DNA of 64,000 nucleotides from Enterocloster lavalensis (GTDB taxonomy: Bacteria > Bacillota > Clostridia > Lachnospirales > Lachnospiraceae): contig NZ_CABJCG010000007.1 of assembly GCF_902364025.1 (NCBI RefSeq), positions 196,302-260,301 of the forward strand. The letters run 5' to 3'. Each line of letters opens with the position of its first letter. Positions within the stretch are counted from its first letter, which is position 1. The notes under the pieces are model-generated. The model was not told where the DNA came from, did not search any database, and was given only the letters and a program-made list of their open reading frames with translations. The position numbers were made by a program, and so were the translations under genes. This document shows positions 17,199 to 25,895 of this stretch, in pieces.

Positions 17199-17798
17199 TT
17201 GGAGACCACACAGGAAGCAAAGGCGGCGTGCGCGCCGGAAAGAAAAAAAGAGAACCGTCTTCTGACGATTTTTATAGTGATGTTCAAGATGGGCTGCGTC
17301 ACCTTCGGCGGAGGATGGGGGATTATAGCCCAGATGCAGGAGGAGTTCGTGGACCGGAGGGGATGGATCGAGGAGGAGGACCTGATCGATTTCCTCTCTC
17401 TGGGAAGGTCCTTCCCGGGCATTATGATCATCAATACCTCCGTCATTTTCGGCTATACGGTGGCGGGCTTCTGGGGCGCGGTGCTGGCCGCCTTCGGCCT
17501 GTCGCTGCCGGCCCTGATCAGCATCGCGGTGGTTACATATTTTTACTCGGCGATTAAGAGCAACGTGATCGTGGCCCGCGCCCTGAGCGGCGTGCGCTGC
17601 GCGGTGATCCCCATTATCCTGGGGGCGGCCCTGCGGCTGCGGGAGAAATCCCTGACCGATAAATCCAGCTATGTGCTGGCGGCGATCGCGCTGTTTGTCT
17701 GCACCTTCACCAAGGTGAACAAAATTCTCGTGGTGCTTGGCGGGGCGGTCTTCGGGCTTTTAGCCCTGGCCGTGAAGAGAGGAGGGCGGCACAGATGA
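17199..17798 (+). CDS. Chromate transporter (CHR) family protein, first half-size subunit
   Basis: A 199-residue membrane protein starting at a TTG preceded by AGAGGGG. The CHR signature appears as MFKMGCVTFGGGWGIIAQM, with FLSLGRSFPGIMIINTSVIFGY after it, and about five to six membrane segments. Short-chain CHR proteins work as pairs of homologous subunits with opposite topology, and the second lies 4 bases into its end. Characterised members move chromate or sulfate-like anions; the true substrate in gut anaerobes is unknown. Because the start codon is weak, expression may be low. Confidence 0.85.
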   Translation: METTQEAKAACAPERKKENRLLTIFIVMFKMGCVTFGGGWGIIAQMQEEFVDRRGWIEEEDLIDFLSLGRSFPGIMIINTSVIFGYTVAGFWGAVLAAFGLSLPALISIAVVTYFYSAIKSNVIVARALSGVRCAVIPIILGAALRLREKSLTDKSSYVLAAIALFVCTFTKVNKILVVLGGAVFGLLALAVKRGGRHR

Positions 17799-18322
17799 TC
17801 TATCTGCAGCTTTTTTGGTCCTTCCTCAAAATCGGCTTTTTCAGCTTCGGCGGCACCACCATGGTTCCGGTGATCAACGACGAGGTGCTGCGCTTCGGCT
17901 GGATGACCTCGGGGGAGGTGATGGACATTGTGGCCATCGCGGAGATGACGCCCGGGTCTCTGGGGATCAACTGCGCCACCTTCGTGGGCCTGCGCACCGC
18001 GGGCCTGGCCGGTTCCCTGGCCGCCAGCCTGGGGGTAATGGTTCCCTCCCTCACGCTGTGTATGTTGGCGGCCAGGTTCATTATCAAGCTGAAAGACAAT
18101 CCGGCGCTGGAGTCCGCCATGAGCGGAGTGCGGCCCGTGTGCCTGGGTATGGTGTTCTCCGTTGGGCTGACCATGGGCCACTCCATCCTGCTGGCCAACA
18201 ACCTGGTCCAGTGGAACATGGTGTTCATCGCCGTGATCACCGCGGTGGTCATGATCCGTTTTCACTTAAGCGTGCCCAAGACCATTCTACTGGCAGCCGT
18301 CCTGGGCCTGATTTTTGGGTAG
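17795..18322 (+). CDS. Chromate transporter (CHR) family protein, second half-size subunit
   Basis: A 175-residue partner of the preceding gene. The CHR signature recurs as FLKIGFFSFGGTTMVPVIND and MTPGSLGINCATFVGLRTAG. It overlaps the first subunit by 4 bases (ATGA), so translation is coupled. Its last 36 bases are also antisense to the end of the convergent LysR gene at 18287, an unusually tight convergent arrangement. Hydrophobicity suggests five membrane segments. Confidence 0.85.
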   Translation: MIYLQLFWSFLKIGFFSFGGTTMVPVINDEVLRFGWMTSGEVMDIVAIAEMTPGSLGINCATFVGLRTAGLAGSLAASLGVMVPSLTLCMLAARFIIKLKDNPALESAMSGVRPVCLGMVFSVGLTMGHSILLANNLVQWNMVFIAVITAVVMIRFHLSVPKTILLAAVLGLIFG

Positions 18323-19240
18323 CGGACTGTCCTTCAGGAAGGGGTTCTCCACCTCCAGCAGGATGTCGATGAAATCCTTCATATACCGGGTGAGATAGAG
18401 CTCCTTGCGGTGGCAGATGTAGCAGTGGCGCAGGCTCTCCGTGTTTTTCAGCGGGTAGAGGGCCGCGCGGGCGCGCATTTCCTCCGTGTTCTCAATGTAG
18501 TTTAAGGGGCAGATGGTCACCGCGTCGCAGGCCAGGGCCACCTTTTTCTCGATCTCGATGCTCATGGTCTCCAGAATGATCTTGGGCTGGATGTTGTTGG
18601 TGATGAATAAACTGTCCTGGAGCGCCCGGACGCTGTGTCCGTGCTTGTTGGAGACGAATTTTTCATTGCGGGCCTCCAGAATGGAGATGGGGGTGCCGCT
18701 GGGGATCCGCCGGGCCAGCTCCGTGTTCCGGCTTGCCAACAGCACCAGCTCTTCCCGCTCCACGATGATGTAGTTCAGTTCGTCGTGCTTGGGCACTGTG
18801 GTCATGCAGGCCAGGTCCACCGAACCGTCGAGCACCAGCTTGTCGATGGCTGCGGAACCGTGCTCGGAGATCACGATGTCCACATGGGGATATTTCTGGA
18901 AAAATTTGGGAAGCACGTAAGGGAGAACCTGCATTCCACGCTGTACGGGGATGCCCAGGCGGATTTTGCCGTGCTCCTCGTCGTTGATCTCCTCGATCTC
19001 CCGGGCTAAGTTGGCGTTGATGGTGAGAATCTTCTGGGCGGCTTCTATGTATTTTTCCCCGGCGTAGGTCAGGGTCAGGGGATCGGTGGAGCGGTTGAAG
19101 ATGGGAGCGCCTAAATTGGACTCCACCAGCTTGATCATCTGGCTCAAAGAGGGCTGGGAGACGTAAAGCTTTTTGGCGGCGTTGGTGATGCTGCCCTCCT
19201 GATATACCGTGAGCATGTACTGCGCATGTTTCGGATTCAT
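18287..19240 (-). CDS. LysR-family regulator
   Basis: 317 residues from the ATG at 19240, chosen for the AGAAGG site 6 bases before it; the frame is open 69 bases further upstream. The N-terminal winged helix reads AQYMLTVYQEGSITNAAKKL followed by SQPSLSQMIKLVESNLG, and the remainder is the LysR substrate domain (IRLGIPVQRGMQVLPYVLP, CHRKELYLTRYMKDF near the end). It converges on and overlaps the CHR gene pair, which is the nearest candidate target, although LysR genes are more often divergent from their targets. Its own promoter is seen at 19310-19338. Effector unknown. Confidence 0.88.
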   Translation of the reverse strand: MNPKHAQYMLTVYQEGSITNAAKKLYVSQPSLSQMIKLVESNLGAPIFNRSTDPLTLTYAGEKYIEAAQKILTINANLAREIEEINDEEHGKIRLGIPVQRGMQVLPYVLPKFFQKYPHVDIVISEHGSAAIDKLVLDGSVDLACMTTVPKHDELNYIIVEREELVLLASRNTELARRIPSGTPISILEARNEKFVSNKHGHSVRALQDSLFITNNIQPKIILETMSIEIEKKVALACDAVTICPLNYIENTEEMRARAALYPLKNTESLRHCYICHRKELYLTRYMKDFIDILLEVENPFLKDSPLPKNQAQDGCQ

Positions 19241-19309
19241 ATAATACCTTCTTTCGTCTGGCCGGTTTTCCCGCTGCGCGGAAACCGTGATCACTTGTTT
19301 TCTGATCAA

Positions 19310-19338
19310 ATCATAGCATGATCCATTTTAAAATTCAA
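19310..19338 (-). promoter_or_regulatory. Promoter of the LysR gene, with an overlapping inverted repeat
   Basis: On the minus strand TTGAAT (19338-19333), 17-bp spacer, TATGAT (19315-19310). GATCA and TGATC arms nine bases apart span the -10 region, a plausible autoregulatory site. Confidence 0.65.
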
Positions 19339-19403
19339 TTATGCGGACAGTGGTTTCCGGACGCCGGGCGCTGCCGCTAGGGTGTGTTTGAAAATTGCTT
19401 TCC

Positions 19404-20354
19404 CTAGGGCTGCGACTCGGGCTCTTTGTCCCCGAACTGCTCCCGCACCAGGGAAATGAACATCTGGTCCGCCCGGGAGAGAAATCCGCTCTTTAAGGTG
19501 GAGATGCACATGCTCCAGCCCGCCTCGTACTTGGCGGGAATGGAGAGAAAGGCCGGATTGAAGCTTGTCTGGCTGAAGTTGGCGTACTCCGTGGGCACCA
19601 GGGTGACGCCAAGGCCCTGGGCGGCCAAAAGCTGGGCCGTCTGGTAGCTGCGCAGGGTCAGGATGATGCGGGGCTGCTGGATGCGGGCCTTTTTCAACAC
19701 GTAGTCCACCACCTGGCGGATGCGCTGCTGCTTGTGGAGCATGATGAAGGGCTCGTCCTTTAAGCGGCGGGGGTCCAGCACCGGGTAGGGAGCGTCCGGG
19801 TCGGCCTTTCCCTGGGAGGCCAGGGGATGGTCCTTTGACAATACGATGAGAAAGGGATCGTCCTTCAGGCGTTCATAGTTGATCAGGGGCTGCAAATCCT
19901 CCCGTCCGGGAGCGTGCATCACCGCGAAATCCAGCTCCCCACTGAGGATTTTCTGGTCCAGAACGCAGGAATTTTCCTCGGACACGTACACCTCCACATT
20001 GGGACAGAGGGTGTGGAAGAGGGGCAGCACTCTGGAGAGCACGATGGTGCCCAGATGGTTGGTGATGCCCACGTGGATGCGCCCGGTTTTCAGGTTGTTG
20101 ATGTCGCTGACCTCGGTCTCGAAGTCCTGGTACATTTTCAGAATCTGAGTGGCCATGTGGTAGTAGCGCTCCCCGGCGTAGGTCAGGGTCAGGCCGCCCG
20201 CGGTGCGGTTGAACAGGCGTGCGCCCAGGGCCTCCTCGATGCGCTGTAAGGACTGGCTCAGCGAGGGCTGGGCCACGAACAATTTCTGGGCTGCTTTGGA
20301 GATGGTTTTCTCCTCCGCAATGGTTTTTACATACATCAGTTCCTTGCTGGTCAT
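19404..20354 (-). CDS. LysR-family regulator divergent from the aconitase-family gene
   Basis: A 316-residue LysR protein. The DNA-binding domain reads ELMYVKTIAEEKTISKAAQK and AQPSLSQSLQRIEEALGARLF, followed by the GRIHVGITNHLGTIVLSRVLP effector domain. It is about 40 percent alike by eye to the LysR protein encoded at 18287 in the first 90 residues. It is transcribed away from the hydratase gene at 20532 across 177 AT-rich bases with repeated CTATA elements, the classic arrangement for control of the divergent gene. The effector may be the hydratase substrate or product, a tricarboxylate-like acid (inference). Confidence 0.9.
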   Translation of the reverse strand: MTSKELMYVKTIAEEKTISKAAQKLFVAQPSLSQSLQRIEEALGARLFNRTAGGLTLTYAGERYYHMATQILKMYQDFETEVSDINNLKTGRIHVGITNHLGTIVLSRVLPLFHTLCPNVEVYVSEENSCVLDQKILSGELDFAVMHAPGREDLQPLINYERLKDDPFLIVLSKDHPLASQGKADPDAPYPVLDPRRLKDEPFIMLHKQQRIRQVVDYVLKKARIQQPRIILTLRSYQTAQLLAAQGLGVTLVPTEYANFSQTSFNPAFLSIPAKYEAGWSMCISTLKSGFLSRADQMFISLVREQFGDKEPESQP

Positions 20355-20414
20355 GGTGTGATTCCTCCTCCGTAACCGGCGCTGTGGACAGGCCGGAAAA
20401 AGTATAGGAAAACT

Positions 20415-20466
20415 CTATAGAGGCTATAAGATATATAGTATTTGCCTATAAACTATTTATAGTATA
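20415..20466. promoter_or_regulatory. Divergent LysR/hydratase control region
   Basis: The stretch repeats CTATA and its complement many times. ATAGT and ACTAT arms flank TTTGCCTATAA (a T-N11-A-like LysR box), and ACTAT-TT-ATAGT follows directly. These are candidate LysR half-sites between the two divergent genes. Confidence 0.5.
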
Positions 20467-20531
20467 TATTAGAATCATCAGAAAGAAAAGTACCGAATTG
20501 AAAAAGGGCAAAAATAAGGAGGTAAATTTTT

Positions 20532-22826
20532 ATGGTATCACTGTATGACGGGGGCGTCTACCTGGTTAACGGTAAAGAGATCGTTCCGGAAGCGGAAGCG
20601 GCGAAAGTAAAGGCTCTGACCGGACGGGAAGCCGACCGCGAGAGCGACAGAAAGGGCACGATGGCTTACTCCATTATGGAGCAGCACAACACATCCGGCA
20701 ACATGGAGAATCTGAAGATCAAATTCGACTCCATGACCAGCCACGACATCACCTTTGTTGGCATCGTGCAGACCGCCAAGGCGTCCGGTATGGAGAAGTT
20801 CCCGCTCCCCTACGTTCTGACCAACTGCCACAACTCCCTGTGCGCGGTGGGCGGCACCATCAATGAGGACGACCACATGTTCGGTCTCTCCGCTGCCAAG
20901 AAGTACGGCGGAATCTACGTTCCCCCCCACATCGCCGTGATTCATCAGTATATGCGCGAGATGATGGCCGGCTGCGGCAGAATGATCCTTGGCTCCGACA
21001 GCCACACCCGTTACGGCGCGCTGGGCACCATGGCCATCGGCGAGGGCGGCGGCGAGCTGGTGAAGCAGCTTCTGTGCGATACATACGACGTAGCCCGTCC
21101 CGGCGTGGTCGCCATCTATCTGGATGGCAAGCCCGCTCCCTACGTGGGACCCCAGGACATCGCCCTGGCTATCATCGGCGCGGTGTTCAAGAACGGCTAT
21201 GTGAAGAATAAAGTGATGGAGTTCGTGGGCCCCGGCATTTCCCATATGACCACGGATTACCGCAACGGCGTGGACGTGATGACCACCGAGACCACCTGCC
21301 TGTCCTCCATCTGGAGAACCGACGAGGACACCAGAAGCTACCTGGCGGCCCACGGCAGAGAGGACGCCTACAAGGAGCTGAACCCGGCGGATGTTGCCTA
21401 CTACGACGGCTGCGTTTACGTGGATTTGAGCACCGTGAAGCCCATGATCGCGCTGCCCTTCCACCCCAGCAACGCCTACGAGATCGACGAGCTGAACGCC
21501 AACTTAAAGGACATTCTCCACGGCGTGGAGGAGGAAGCCAAGAAGATCGCAGGCGGCAGATCCACCTTCACTCTGATGGATAAGATCACGGAGGACGGCA
21601 AGCTCATGGTGCAGCAGGGAATCATCGCAGGCTGCGCAGGCGGCAACTACACCAACGTGATCGAGGCGGCAAACGCCTTAAGAGGACAGGACTGCGGCTG
21701 CGACCAGTTCTCCCTGGCCGTGTACCCCTCCTCCCAGCCGGTGTTCGCCGACCTGGTGAAGAAGGGAGCCATCTCCGATCTGATGGCGGCCGGCGCAATC
21801 ATCCGCACCGCGTTCTGCGGCCCCTGCTTCGGAGCCGGAGACACGCCTTGCCACAACGGACTTTCCATCCGCCACACCACCCGCAACTTCCCCAACCGCG
21901 AAGGCTCCAAGCCGGGTAACGGACAGATGTCCGCAGTGGCCCTCATGGACGCCCGTTCCATCGCGGCTACCGCTGCCAAGGGCGGCGTGCTCACCTCCGC
22001 GGCTGAGCTTGACTGCTGGGGGAATATTCCGGAGTATGAGTTCGACGATAGCTCCTACAAGAACCGCGTATACTTCGGTTACGAGAAGGCGGAGACGGAG
22101 AAAGAGCTGATTTACGGCCCCAACATCAAGGATTGGCCGGAAATGAGCCCGTTGACCGACAATATCCTGTTGAAGGTCTGCTCCAAGATCATGGATCCCG
22201 TCACCACCACCGACGAGCTGATCCCCTCCGGCGAGACCTCCTCCTTCCGCTCCAATCCCCTGGGACTGGCAGAATTCACCCTGTCCAGACGTGATCCCGA
22301 GTACGTGGGCAGAACCAAGGTTGTGGACCAGCTGGAGAAGGCCAGAGTGAACGAGGGAGAGGAGGCTGAGACCGGCCTGGCTCCCGAGTTAAAGGGCGTA
22401 TTTGAGACCATCCGCACCATCCCCGGAAGCGAGGACGTGAAGGCAGGCGAGACGGAGATCGGCAGCATGGTTTACGCTGTGAAACCCGGCGACGGCTCCG
22501 CCCGCGAGCAGGCAGCCAGCTGCCAGCGTGTGATCGGCGGCCTGGCGAATATCTGTAAGGAATACGCTACCAAGCGCTACCGCTCCAACGTGATGAACTG
22601 GGGTATGATCCCCTTCCAGATGGAAGCCGATCCCGAGTTCGAGGTGGGCGACTACATTTACGTTCCGGGAATCCGCAAGGCCCTGGAAGGCGATATGAAA
22701 CACATCAAGGCATATGTGATCGGCGATACCGTGAAGGAGTTAGACCTCTACGTTGCCGACATGACGGCTGAAGAGCGGGAGATTGTGAAGGCGGGCTGCC
22801 TGATCAACTACAACCGCAACCGTTAA
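20532..22826 (+). CDS. Aconitase-family hydratase (YbhJ-like)
   Basis: A 764-residue protein of the aconitase/isopropylmalate-dehydratase superfamily. [28 protein letters not shown] features are visible around residues 150-175 ([22 protein letters not shown]). Cluster cysteines occur in [14 protein letters not shown] and [11 protein letters not shown], with the substrate-contact segment RNFPNREG after them, and a swivelling C-terminal domain follows. Length and order resemble E. coli YbhJ rather than citrate-cycle aconitase A/B. It should interconvert hydroxy-tri- or dicarboxylates through dehydration and rehydration. Position next to a beta-decarboxylating dehydrogenase suggests the two act in sequence. 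Regulation by the divergent LysR protein is likely. GGAGG lies before the ATG. Confidence 0.88.
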   Translation: MVSLYDGGVYLVNGKEIVPEAEAAKVKALTGREADRESDRKGTMAYSIMEQHNTSGNMENLKIKFDSMTSHDITFVGIVQTAKASGMEKFPLPYVLTNCHNSLCAVGGTINEDDHMFGLSAAKKYGGIYVPPHIAVIHQYMREMMAGCGRMILGSDSHTRYGALGTMAIGEGGGELVKQLLCDTYDVARPGVVAIYLDGKPAPYVGPQDIALAIIGAVFKNGYVKNKVMEFVGPGISHMTTDYRNGVDVMTTETTCLSSIWRTDEDTRSYLAAHGREDAYKELNPADVAYYDGCVYVDLSTVKPMIALPFHPSNAYEIDELNANLKDILHGVEEEAKKIAGGRSTFTLMDKITEDGKLMVQQGIIAGCAGGNYTNVIEAANALRGQDCGCDQFSLAVYPSSQPVFADLVKKGAISDLMAAGAIIRTAFCGPCFGAGDTPCHNGLSIRHTTRNFPNREGSKPGNGQMSAVALMDARSIAATAAKGGVLTSAAELDCWGNIPEYEFDDSSYKNRVYFGYEKAETEKELIYGPNIKDWPEMSPLTDNILLKVCSKIMDPVTTTDELIPSGETSSFRSNPLGLAEFTLSRRDPEYVGRTKVVDQLEKARVNEGEEAETGLAPELKGVFETIRTIPGSEDVKAGETEIGSMVYAVKPGDGSAREQAASCQRVIGGLANICKEYATKRYRSNVMNWGMIPFQMEADPEFEVGDYIYVPGIRKALEGDMKHIKAYVIGDTVKELDLYVADMTAEEREIVKAGCLINYNRNR

Positions 22827-22860
22827 TTTGTTATCTTCTCATTTTCGTTAGATGCGAAAG

Positions 22861-22900
22861 GAACTCTGCCGGACCCGTTGGCGTACGGCAGAGTTCTTTA
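22861..22900 (+). terminator. Terminator after the hydratase gene
   Basis: GAACTCTGCCG and CGGCAGAGTTC form a perfect 11-bp stem with a 14-base loop, followed by TTT. The dehydrogenase downstream therefore has its own promoter. Confidence 0.8.
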
Positions 22901-22947
22901 CACCAATTAATACAGTTAAAAAGTTGTGAAAACAACAATGAAAAAAC

Positions 22948-22976
22948 TGGACAAATAGAAAAAATTATTATATAGT
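22948..22976 (+). promoter_or_regulatory. Probable promoter of the isocitrate/isopropylmalate-type dehydrogenase
   Basis: TGGACA (22948-22953), 17-bp spacer, TATAGT (22971-22976). The 22827-23132 gap otherwise holds the terminator at 22861 and a GC-rich leader of about 150 bases with no gene. Confidence 0.6.
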
Positions 22977-23132
22977 GTTAAACAGCGGTTTGCAATGGGG
23001 CATGGCTGAGGATTCGGTCTGCCCATTTTTAGTTGGATGCGATGGGCCGCCAGCGCGGCCTGCAGGCGATCGCCATCCGGCAAAAGGCCGGGGGGATTAA
23101 AACAGATGAAGGACAGTAGGAGGAAAACAGCG

Positions 23133-24131
23133 ATGAGACAGACAATTACGGTATTTAAAGGGGATGGAATCGGGCCGGAGATCACGGATGCGGTGATCCG
23201 CGTTATGGACGCGGCCGGCGCGGAACTGGACTATGAGATTTACAATGTGGGGGAGGCGGAGTACGAGGCCCACGGGGAGCTGATTCCCAAGGCTGCGTTT
23301 GAATCCATGGAGCGCAACAAGGTGCTTTTAAAGTCCCCGATCACCACGCCCGTGGGTAAGGGCTTCCGGTCCCTCAATGTGTTCCTGCGCAAGAAATACG
23401 ACCTTTACGCCAATATCCGCCCGGCGAGGAGCAACCACGCGGTGAAAACGCCCTTTCAGGATGTGGACATTGTAATTTTCCGGGAGAACACCGAGGATCT
23501 GTACGTGGGAGTGGAGGAGAAGATAGACGAGAACACCGTGCACGCCACCAAGCTCATCACCAGAAGGGCCAGCGAGCGCATCATCCGGGACGCCTTCGAG
23601 TACGCCAGGGCCCACGGGCGGAAGAAGGTGACCTGCGTGCACAAGGCCAATATCTTAAAGATCTCCGACGGCCTGTTCCGGGATATTTTCTACGAGATCC
23701 GCGAAGCCTACCCGGAGATCGCGGCGGACGACAAGATCGTGGACAACGTGTGCATGCAGATGGTCATGAATCCCCAGCAGTTCGACGTGATGGTGATGCC
23801 CAATCTCTACGGGGACATGCTCTCCGACCTGGCCAGCGGCCTGATCGGCGGTCTGGGGCTTCTGCCCTCCAGCAATCTGGGGGAGGAATTCGCCATGTTC
23901 GAGGCCGTACACGGCAGCGCCCCGGACATCGCAGGCAAAGGGATCGCCAACCCCACGGCCCTGCTCTGGTCCGCCTGCATGATGCTGGAGCACCTTGGCC
24001 AGATGGAGTGCGCGGCGAAGATCCGAAGGAGCGTGGATACCGTGCTGGAGGAAGGGGCGTTTAATACGCCGGATATCGGGGGGAACGCGACGACGGCGGA
24101 GTATGTGGAGGAGATTATAAAGAGGCTGTGA
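23133..24131 (+). CDS. NAD(P)-dependent isocitrate/isopropylmalate dehydrogenase-family enzyme
   Basis: 332 residues from the ATG at 23133, which follows AGGAGG at 9 bases; the frame is open 96 bases further upstream without a ribosome site. Family motifs: [16 protein letters not shown] at the start, [13 protein letters not shown], the catalytic Lys in [13 protein letters not shown], metal-binding aspartates in [16 protein letters not shown], and the coenzyme loop [18 protein letters not shown]. The His-Gly-Ser-Ala-Pro-Asp-Ile-Ala loop is the NAD-preferring type. It oxidises and decarboxylates a 2-hydroxy-3-carboxy acid. With the adjoining hydratase it may make 2-oxoglutarate or a homologue. 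It is closed by a strong terminator. Confidence 0.9.
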   Translation: MRQTITVFKGDGIGPEITDAVIRVMDAAGAELDYEIYNVGEAEYEAHGELIPKAAFESMERNKVLLKSPITTPVGKGFRSLNVFLRKKYDLYANIRPARSNHAVKTPFQDVDIVIFRENTEDLYVGVEEKIDENTVHATKLITRRASERIIRDAFEYARAHGRKKVTCVHKANILKISDGLFRDIFYEIREAYPEIAADDKIVDNVCMQMVMNPQQFDVMVMPNLYGDMLSDLASGLIGGLGLLPSSNLGEEFAMFEAVHGSAPDIAGKGIANPTALLWSACMMLEHLGQMECAAKIRRSVDTVLEEGAFNTPDIGGNATTAEYVEEIIKRL

Positions 24132-24141
24132 TGCATTTTGC

Positions 24142-24181
24142 CTGCCCGGACGGATAAGAACGCGCCGTCCGGGCAGATTTT
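24142..24181 (+). terminator. Terminator after the dehydrogenase
   Basis: CTGCCCGGACGG and CCGTCCGGGCAG form a perfect 12-bp stem, followed by ATTTT. Confidence 0.88.
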
Positions 24182-24278
24182 GTGTAAGCGGAAAAAGTGC
24201 TGATAACGGGAGGGGGAATTAATGAAAGTTTGTGCAATCTGTATAAAAATGGAGGCCGGAAAATGGCGGCTTTTCACA

Positions 24279-24307
24279 TTGTAATGAAAATAGAACTGTT
24301 GTATACT
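24279..24307 (+). promoter_or_regulatory. Promoter of the cupin gene
   Basis: TTGTAA (24279-24284), 17-bp spacer, TATACT (24302-24307). The gene starts 40 bases later. Confidence 0.6.
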
Positions 24308-24347
24308 ATAAAAACAATGTGCATGTCAGGCTGGGAGAGGAGGTAGC

Positions 24348-24698
24348 GTGGTTAAAGGGAAAGCAGAAGTGACGGCAGTGAGAAAACCCAGTCCGTTTAA
24401 TGGAAGGGGGGAGATAACGGTACGGGAATTGCTGGACGGACCGGATCAGATGTATGGGAAAGGGCGTGTGTTCGCGCACACCACCGTATATCCGGGATCA
24501 GAGCTGGGGTATCATGTACACCAGGACGAGTCGGAAACCTATTATATCCTGAGCGGCGTGGGACAGTTTAACGACAACGGGGTTATGCGGGAAGTGAAAG
24601 CCGGGGACGTCACCTTTACAGGTGCGGGCGAAGGTCATGGGCTGGCCAATACAGGGGATGAGCCCATCGAGATGATCGCTTTAATTTTATACCGGTAG
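24348..24698 (+). CDS. Small single-domain cupin protein
   Basis: A 116-residue protein starting at a GTG 5 bases after GGAGGT. The cupin metal motifs are present: GYHVHQDESETYYILSGVG in the first conserved block and the AGEGHGLANTGDEP histidine in the second. This gives two His, one Glu and a further His as likely metal ligands in a beta-barrel. Such stand-alone cupins act as sugar isomerases, dioxygenase-like enzymes or small-molecule sensors, and the sequence alone does not say which. It has its own promoter and stands alone between two operons. Confidence 0.85.
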   Translation: MVKGKAEVTAVRKPSPFNGRGEITVRELLDGPDQMYGKGRVFAHTTVYPGSELGYHVHQDESETYYILSGVGQFNDNGVMREVKAGDVTFTGAGEGHGLANTGDEPIEMIALILYR

Positions 24699-24720
24699 CG
24701 CTTTTTTATTTTTTTCACTG

Positions 24721-24740
24721 TTACTCAACCGGTTGAGTAA
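24721..24740. promoter_or_regulatory. Perfect 20-bp palindrome, likely LacI operator for the downstream operon
   Basis: TTACTCAACCGGTTGAGTAA is a perfect inverted repeat with a central CCGG, the form of many LacI-family operators. It lies 200 bases upstream of the amidohydrolase gene that opens the operon; the LacI gene at 32747 ends that cluster. A weaker relative (AAACCGATTG) is at 24855-24864. Confidence 0.75.
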
Positions 24741-24940
24741 AATAGACTGACTAAAGTGACCGAAAAGCAAAAAATAAAGAAAAATATAGAAAAAATGGTG
24801 TTAATAAGGCGGATATATGCCGGAAAACAGGTTAAAAACGAAAGATAGAATATGAAACCGATTGCGAAACAGCTTGATGCGCGCTGTCATACCGGCGCAA
24901 AACATTGTACAGGACAAGGAAATACCAGGAGGTATCAAAC

Positions 24941-25864
24941 ATGCATCGAAGGCGGATAGATGGACATGTGCATCTGATTCCCAAACGTGAGCCGGGGTGG
25001 ATTGATCCGATCACCCAGTACCGGCACGACGCCTACGGAATGCTGCGCACGCCGCTGGGGGACCGGAGAAGGCTGCCGCCCTATATGGCGGACTCGGCAT
25101 TTGAGGCCGGAACCCTGATGGAAGTGATGGAAGAGTACGGCGTGGAAAAGGCCGTGCTGATGGCAAGACTTGAGAGCGGCGTGCCGGAAGCGGCGCTGGA
25201 CGCCGCAAAGCGGTATCCAGGCCGTATCGCCGGGGCTGTGTGTGTGGAAATCCGCGGGGAAGGCGAGGCGCAGCTTCAGGAGTGGCATAGCCGCGGAATC
25301 GGAATTGTGAAGTTTGAGATGCGGGGGCTGAACGAGCTCTACGGAAAGCTGGAAATCTGCGATCCGGCGATGATGAGGCTTTTCGGAAAAGCGGAAGAGC
25401 TCGGTATGATCGTGGTGATCGATCCGGGGCCGGTGGCATTTCCCAGCTACAGCCCGGAACAGATTTCTACGGTGCTCCATACATATCCGGCGCTAAAGCT
25501 TGTGATCTGTCACATGGGACTTCCCTTTTACGGATTGCGGAAAAATGCCGGGCTGTATGAGAAATGGAGAGCCATGATTGGTCTGGGGAGCTGCAGCCGG
25601 GTGTGGTTCGATGTGACGGCGGTGCCGGACCTGTTTGAGGAGGAGGGGTATCCCTATTCGGAGGCGCTGACTTATTTTAAGGAGCTTCTCCACATCTGCG
25701 GGCCGGACCGGGTGATCTGGGGCACGGATATACCGGGGACATTCCGCCGGGCCACCTACAGTCAGATGATCGAAGTGTTCGAGCGCTGCGATTTTCTGGA
25801 CGGGCAGAACAAGGACAAACTGTTTTATGAAAATGCAAACCAGCTGTATTTCAATGGGAAATGA
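24941..25864 (+). CDS. Amidohydrolase-2 family metal-dependent hydrolase
   Basis: 307 residues from the ATG at 24941 (AGGAGG 9 bases before). The TIM-barrel amidohydrolase metal ligands are intact: HxH as His9 and His11 in IDGHVHLI, a later His in LVICHMGLPF, and Asp in WGTDIPG. Family members include decarboxylases of aromatic or unsaturated acids (ACMSD-type), lactonases and amidases. It is the first gene of an operon with a LivKHMGF-type importer and two isocitrate lyase-superfamily enzymes, so it may open a ring or remove CO2 from the imported acid. No signal peptide; cytoplasmic. Confidence 0.85.
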   Translation: MHRRRIDGHVHLIPKREPGWIDPITQYRHDAYGMLRTPLGDRRRLPPYMADSAFEAGTLMEVMEEYGVEKAVLMARLESGVPEAALDAAKRYPGRIAGAVCVEIRGEGEAQLQEWHSRGIGIVKFEMRGLNELYGKLEICDPAMMRLFGKAEELGMIVVIDPGPVAFPSYSPEQISTVLHTYPALKLVICHMGLPFYGLRKNAGLYEKWRAMIGLGSCSRVWFDVTAVPDLFEEEGYPYSEALTYFKELLHICGPDRVIWGTDIPGTFRRATYSQMIEVFERCDFLDGQNKDKLFYENANQLYFNGK

Positions 25865-25895
25865 ATAAGAGTTTATACGATAGGAGGAGAATTAC

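Noticed and set aside
23037..23132. Extended N-terminus of the dehydrogenase
   Set aside because: The added residues are Arg/Ala-rich with no ribosome site, while AGGAGG precedes the ATG at 23133.
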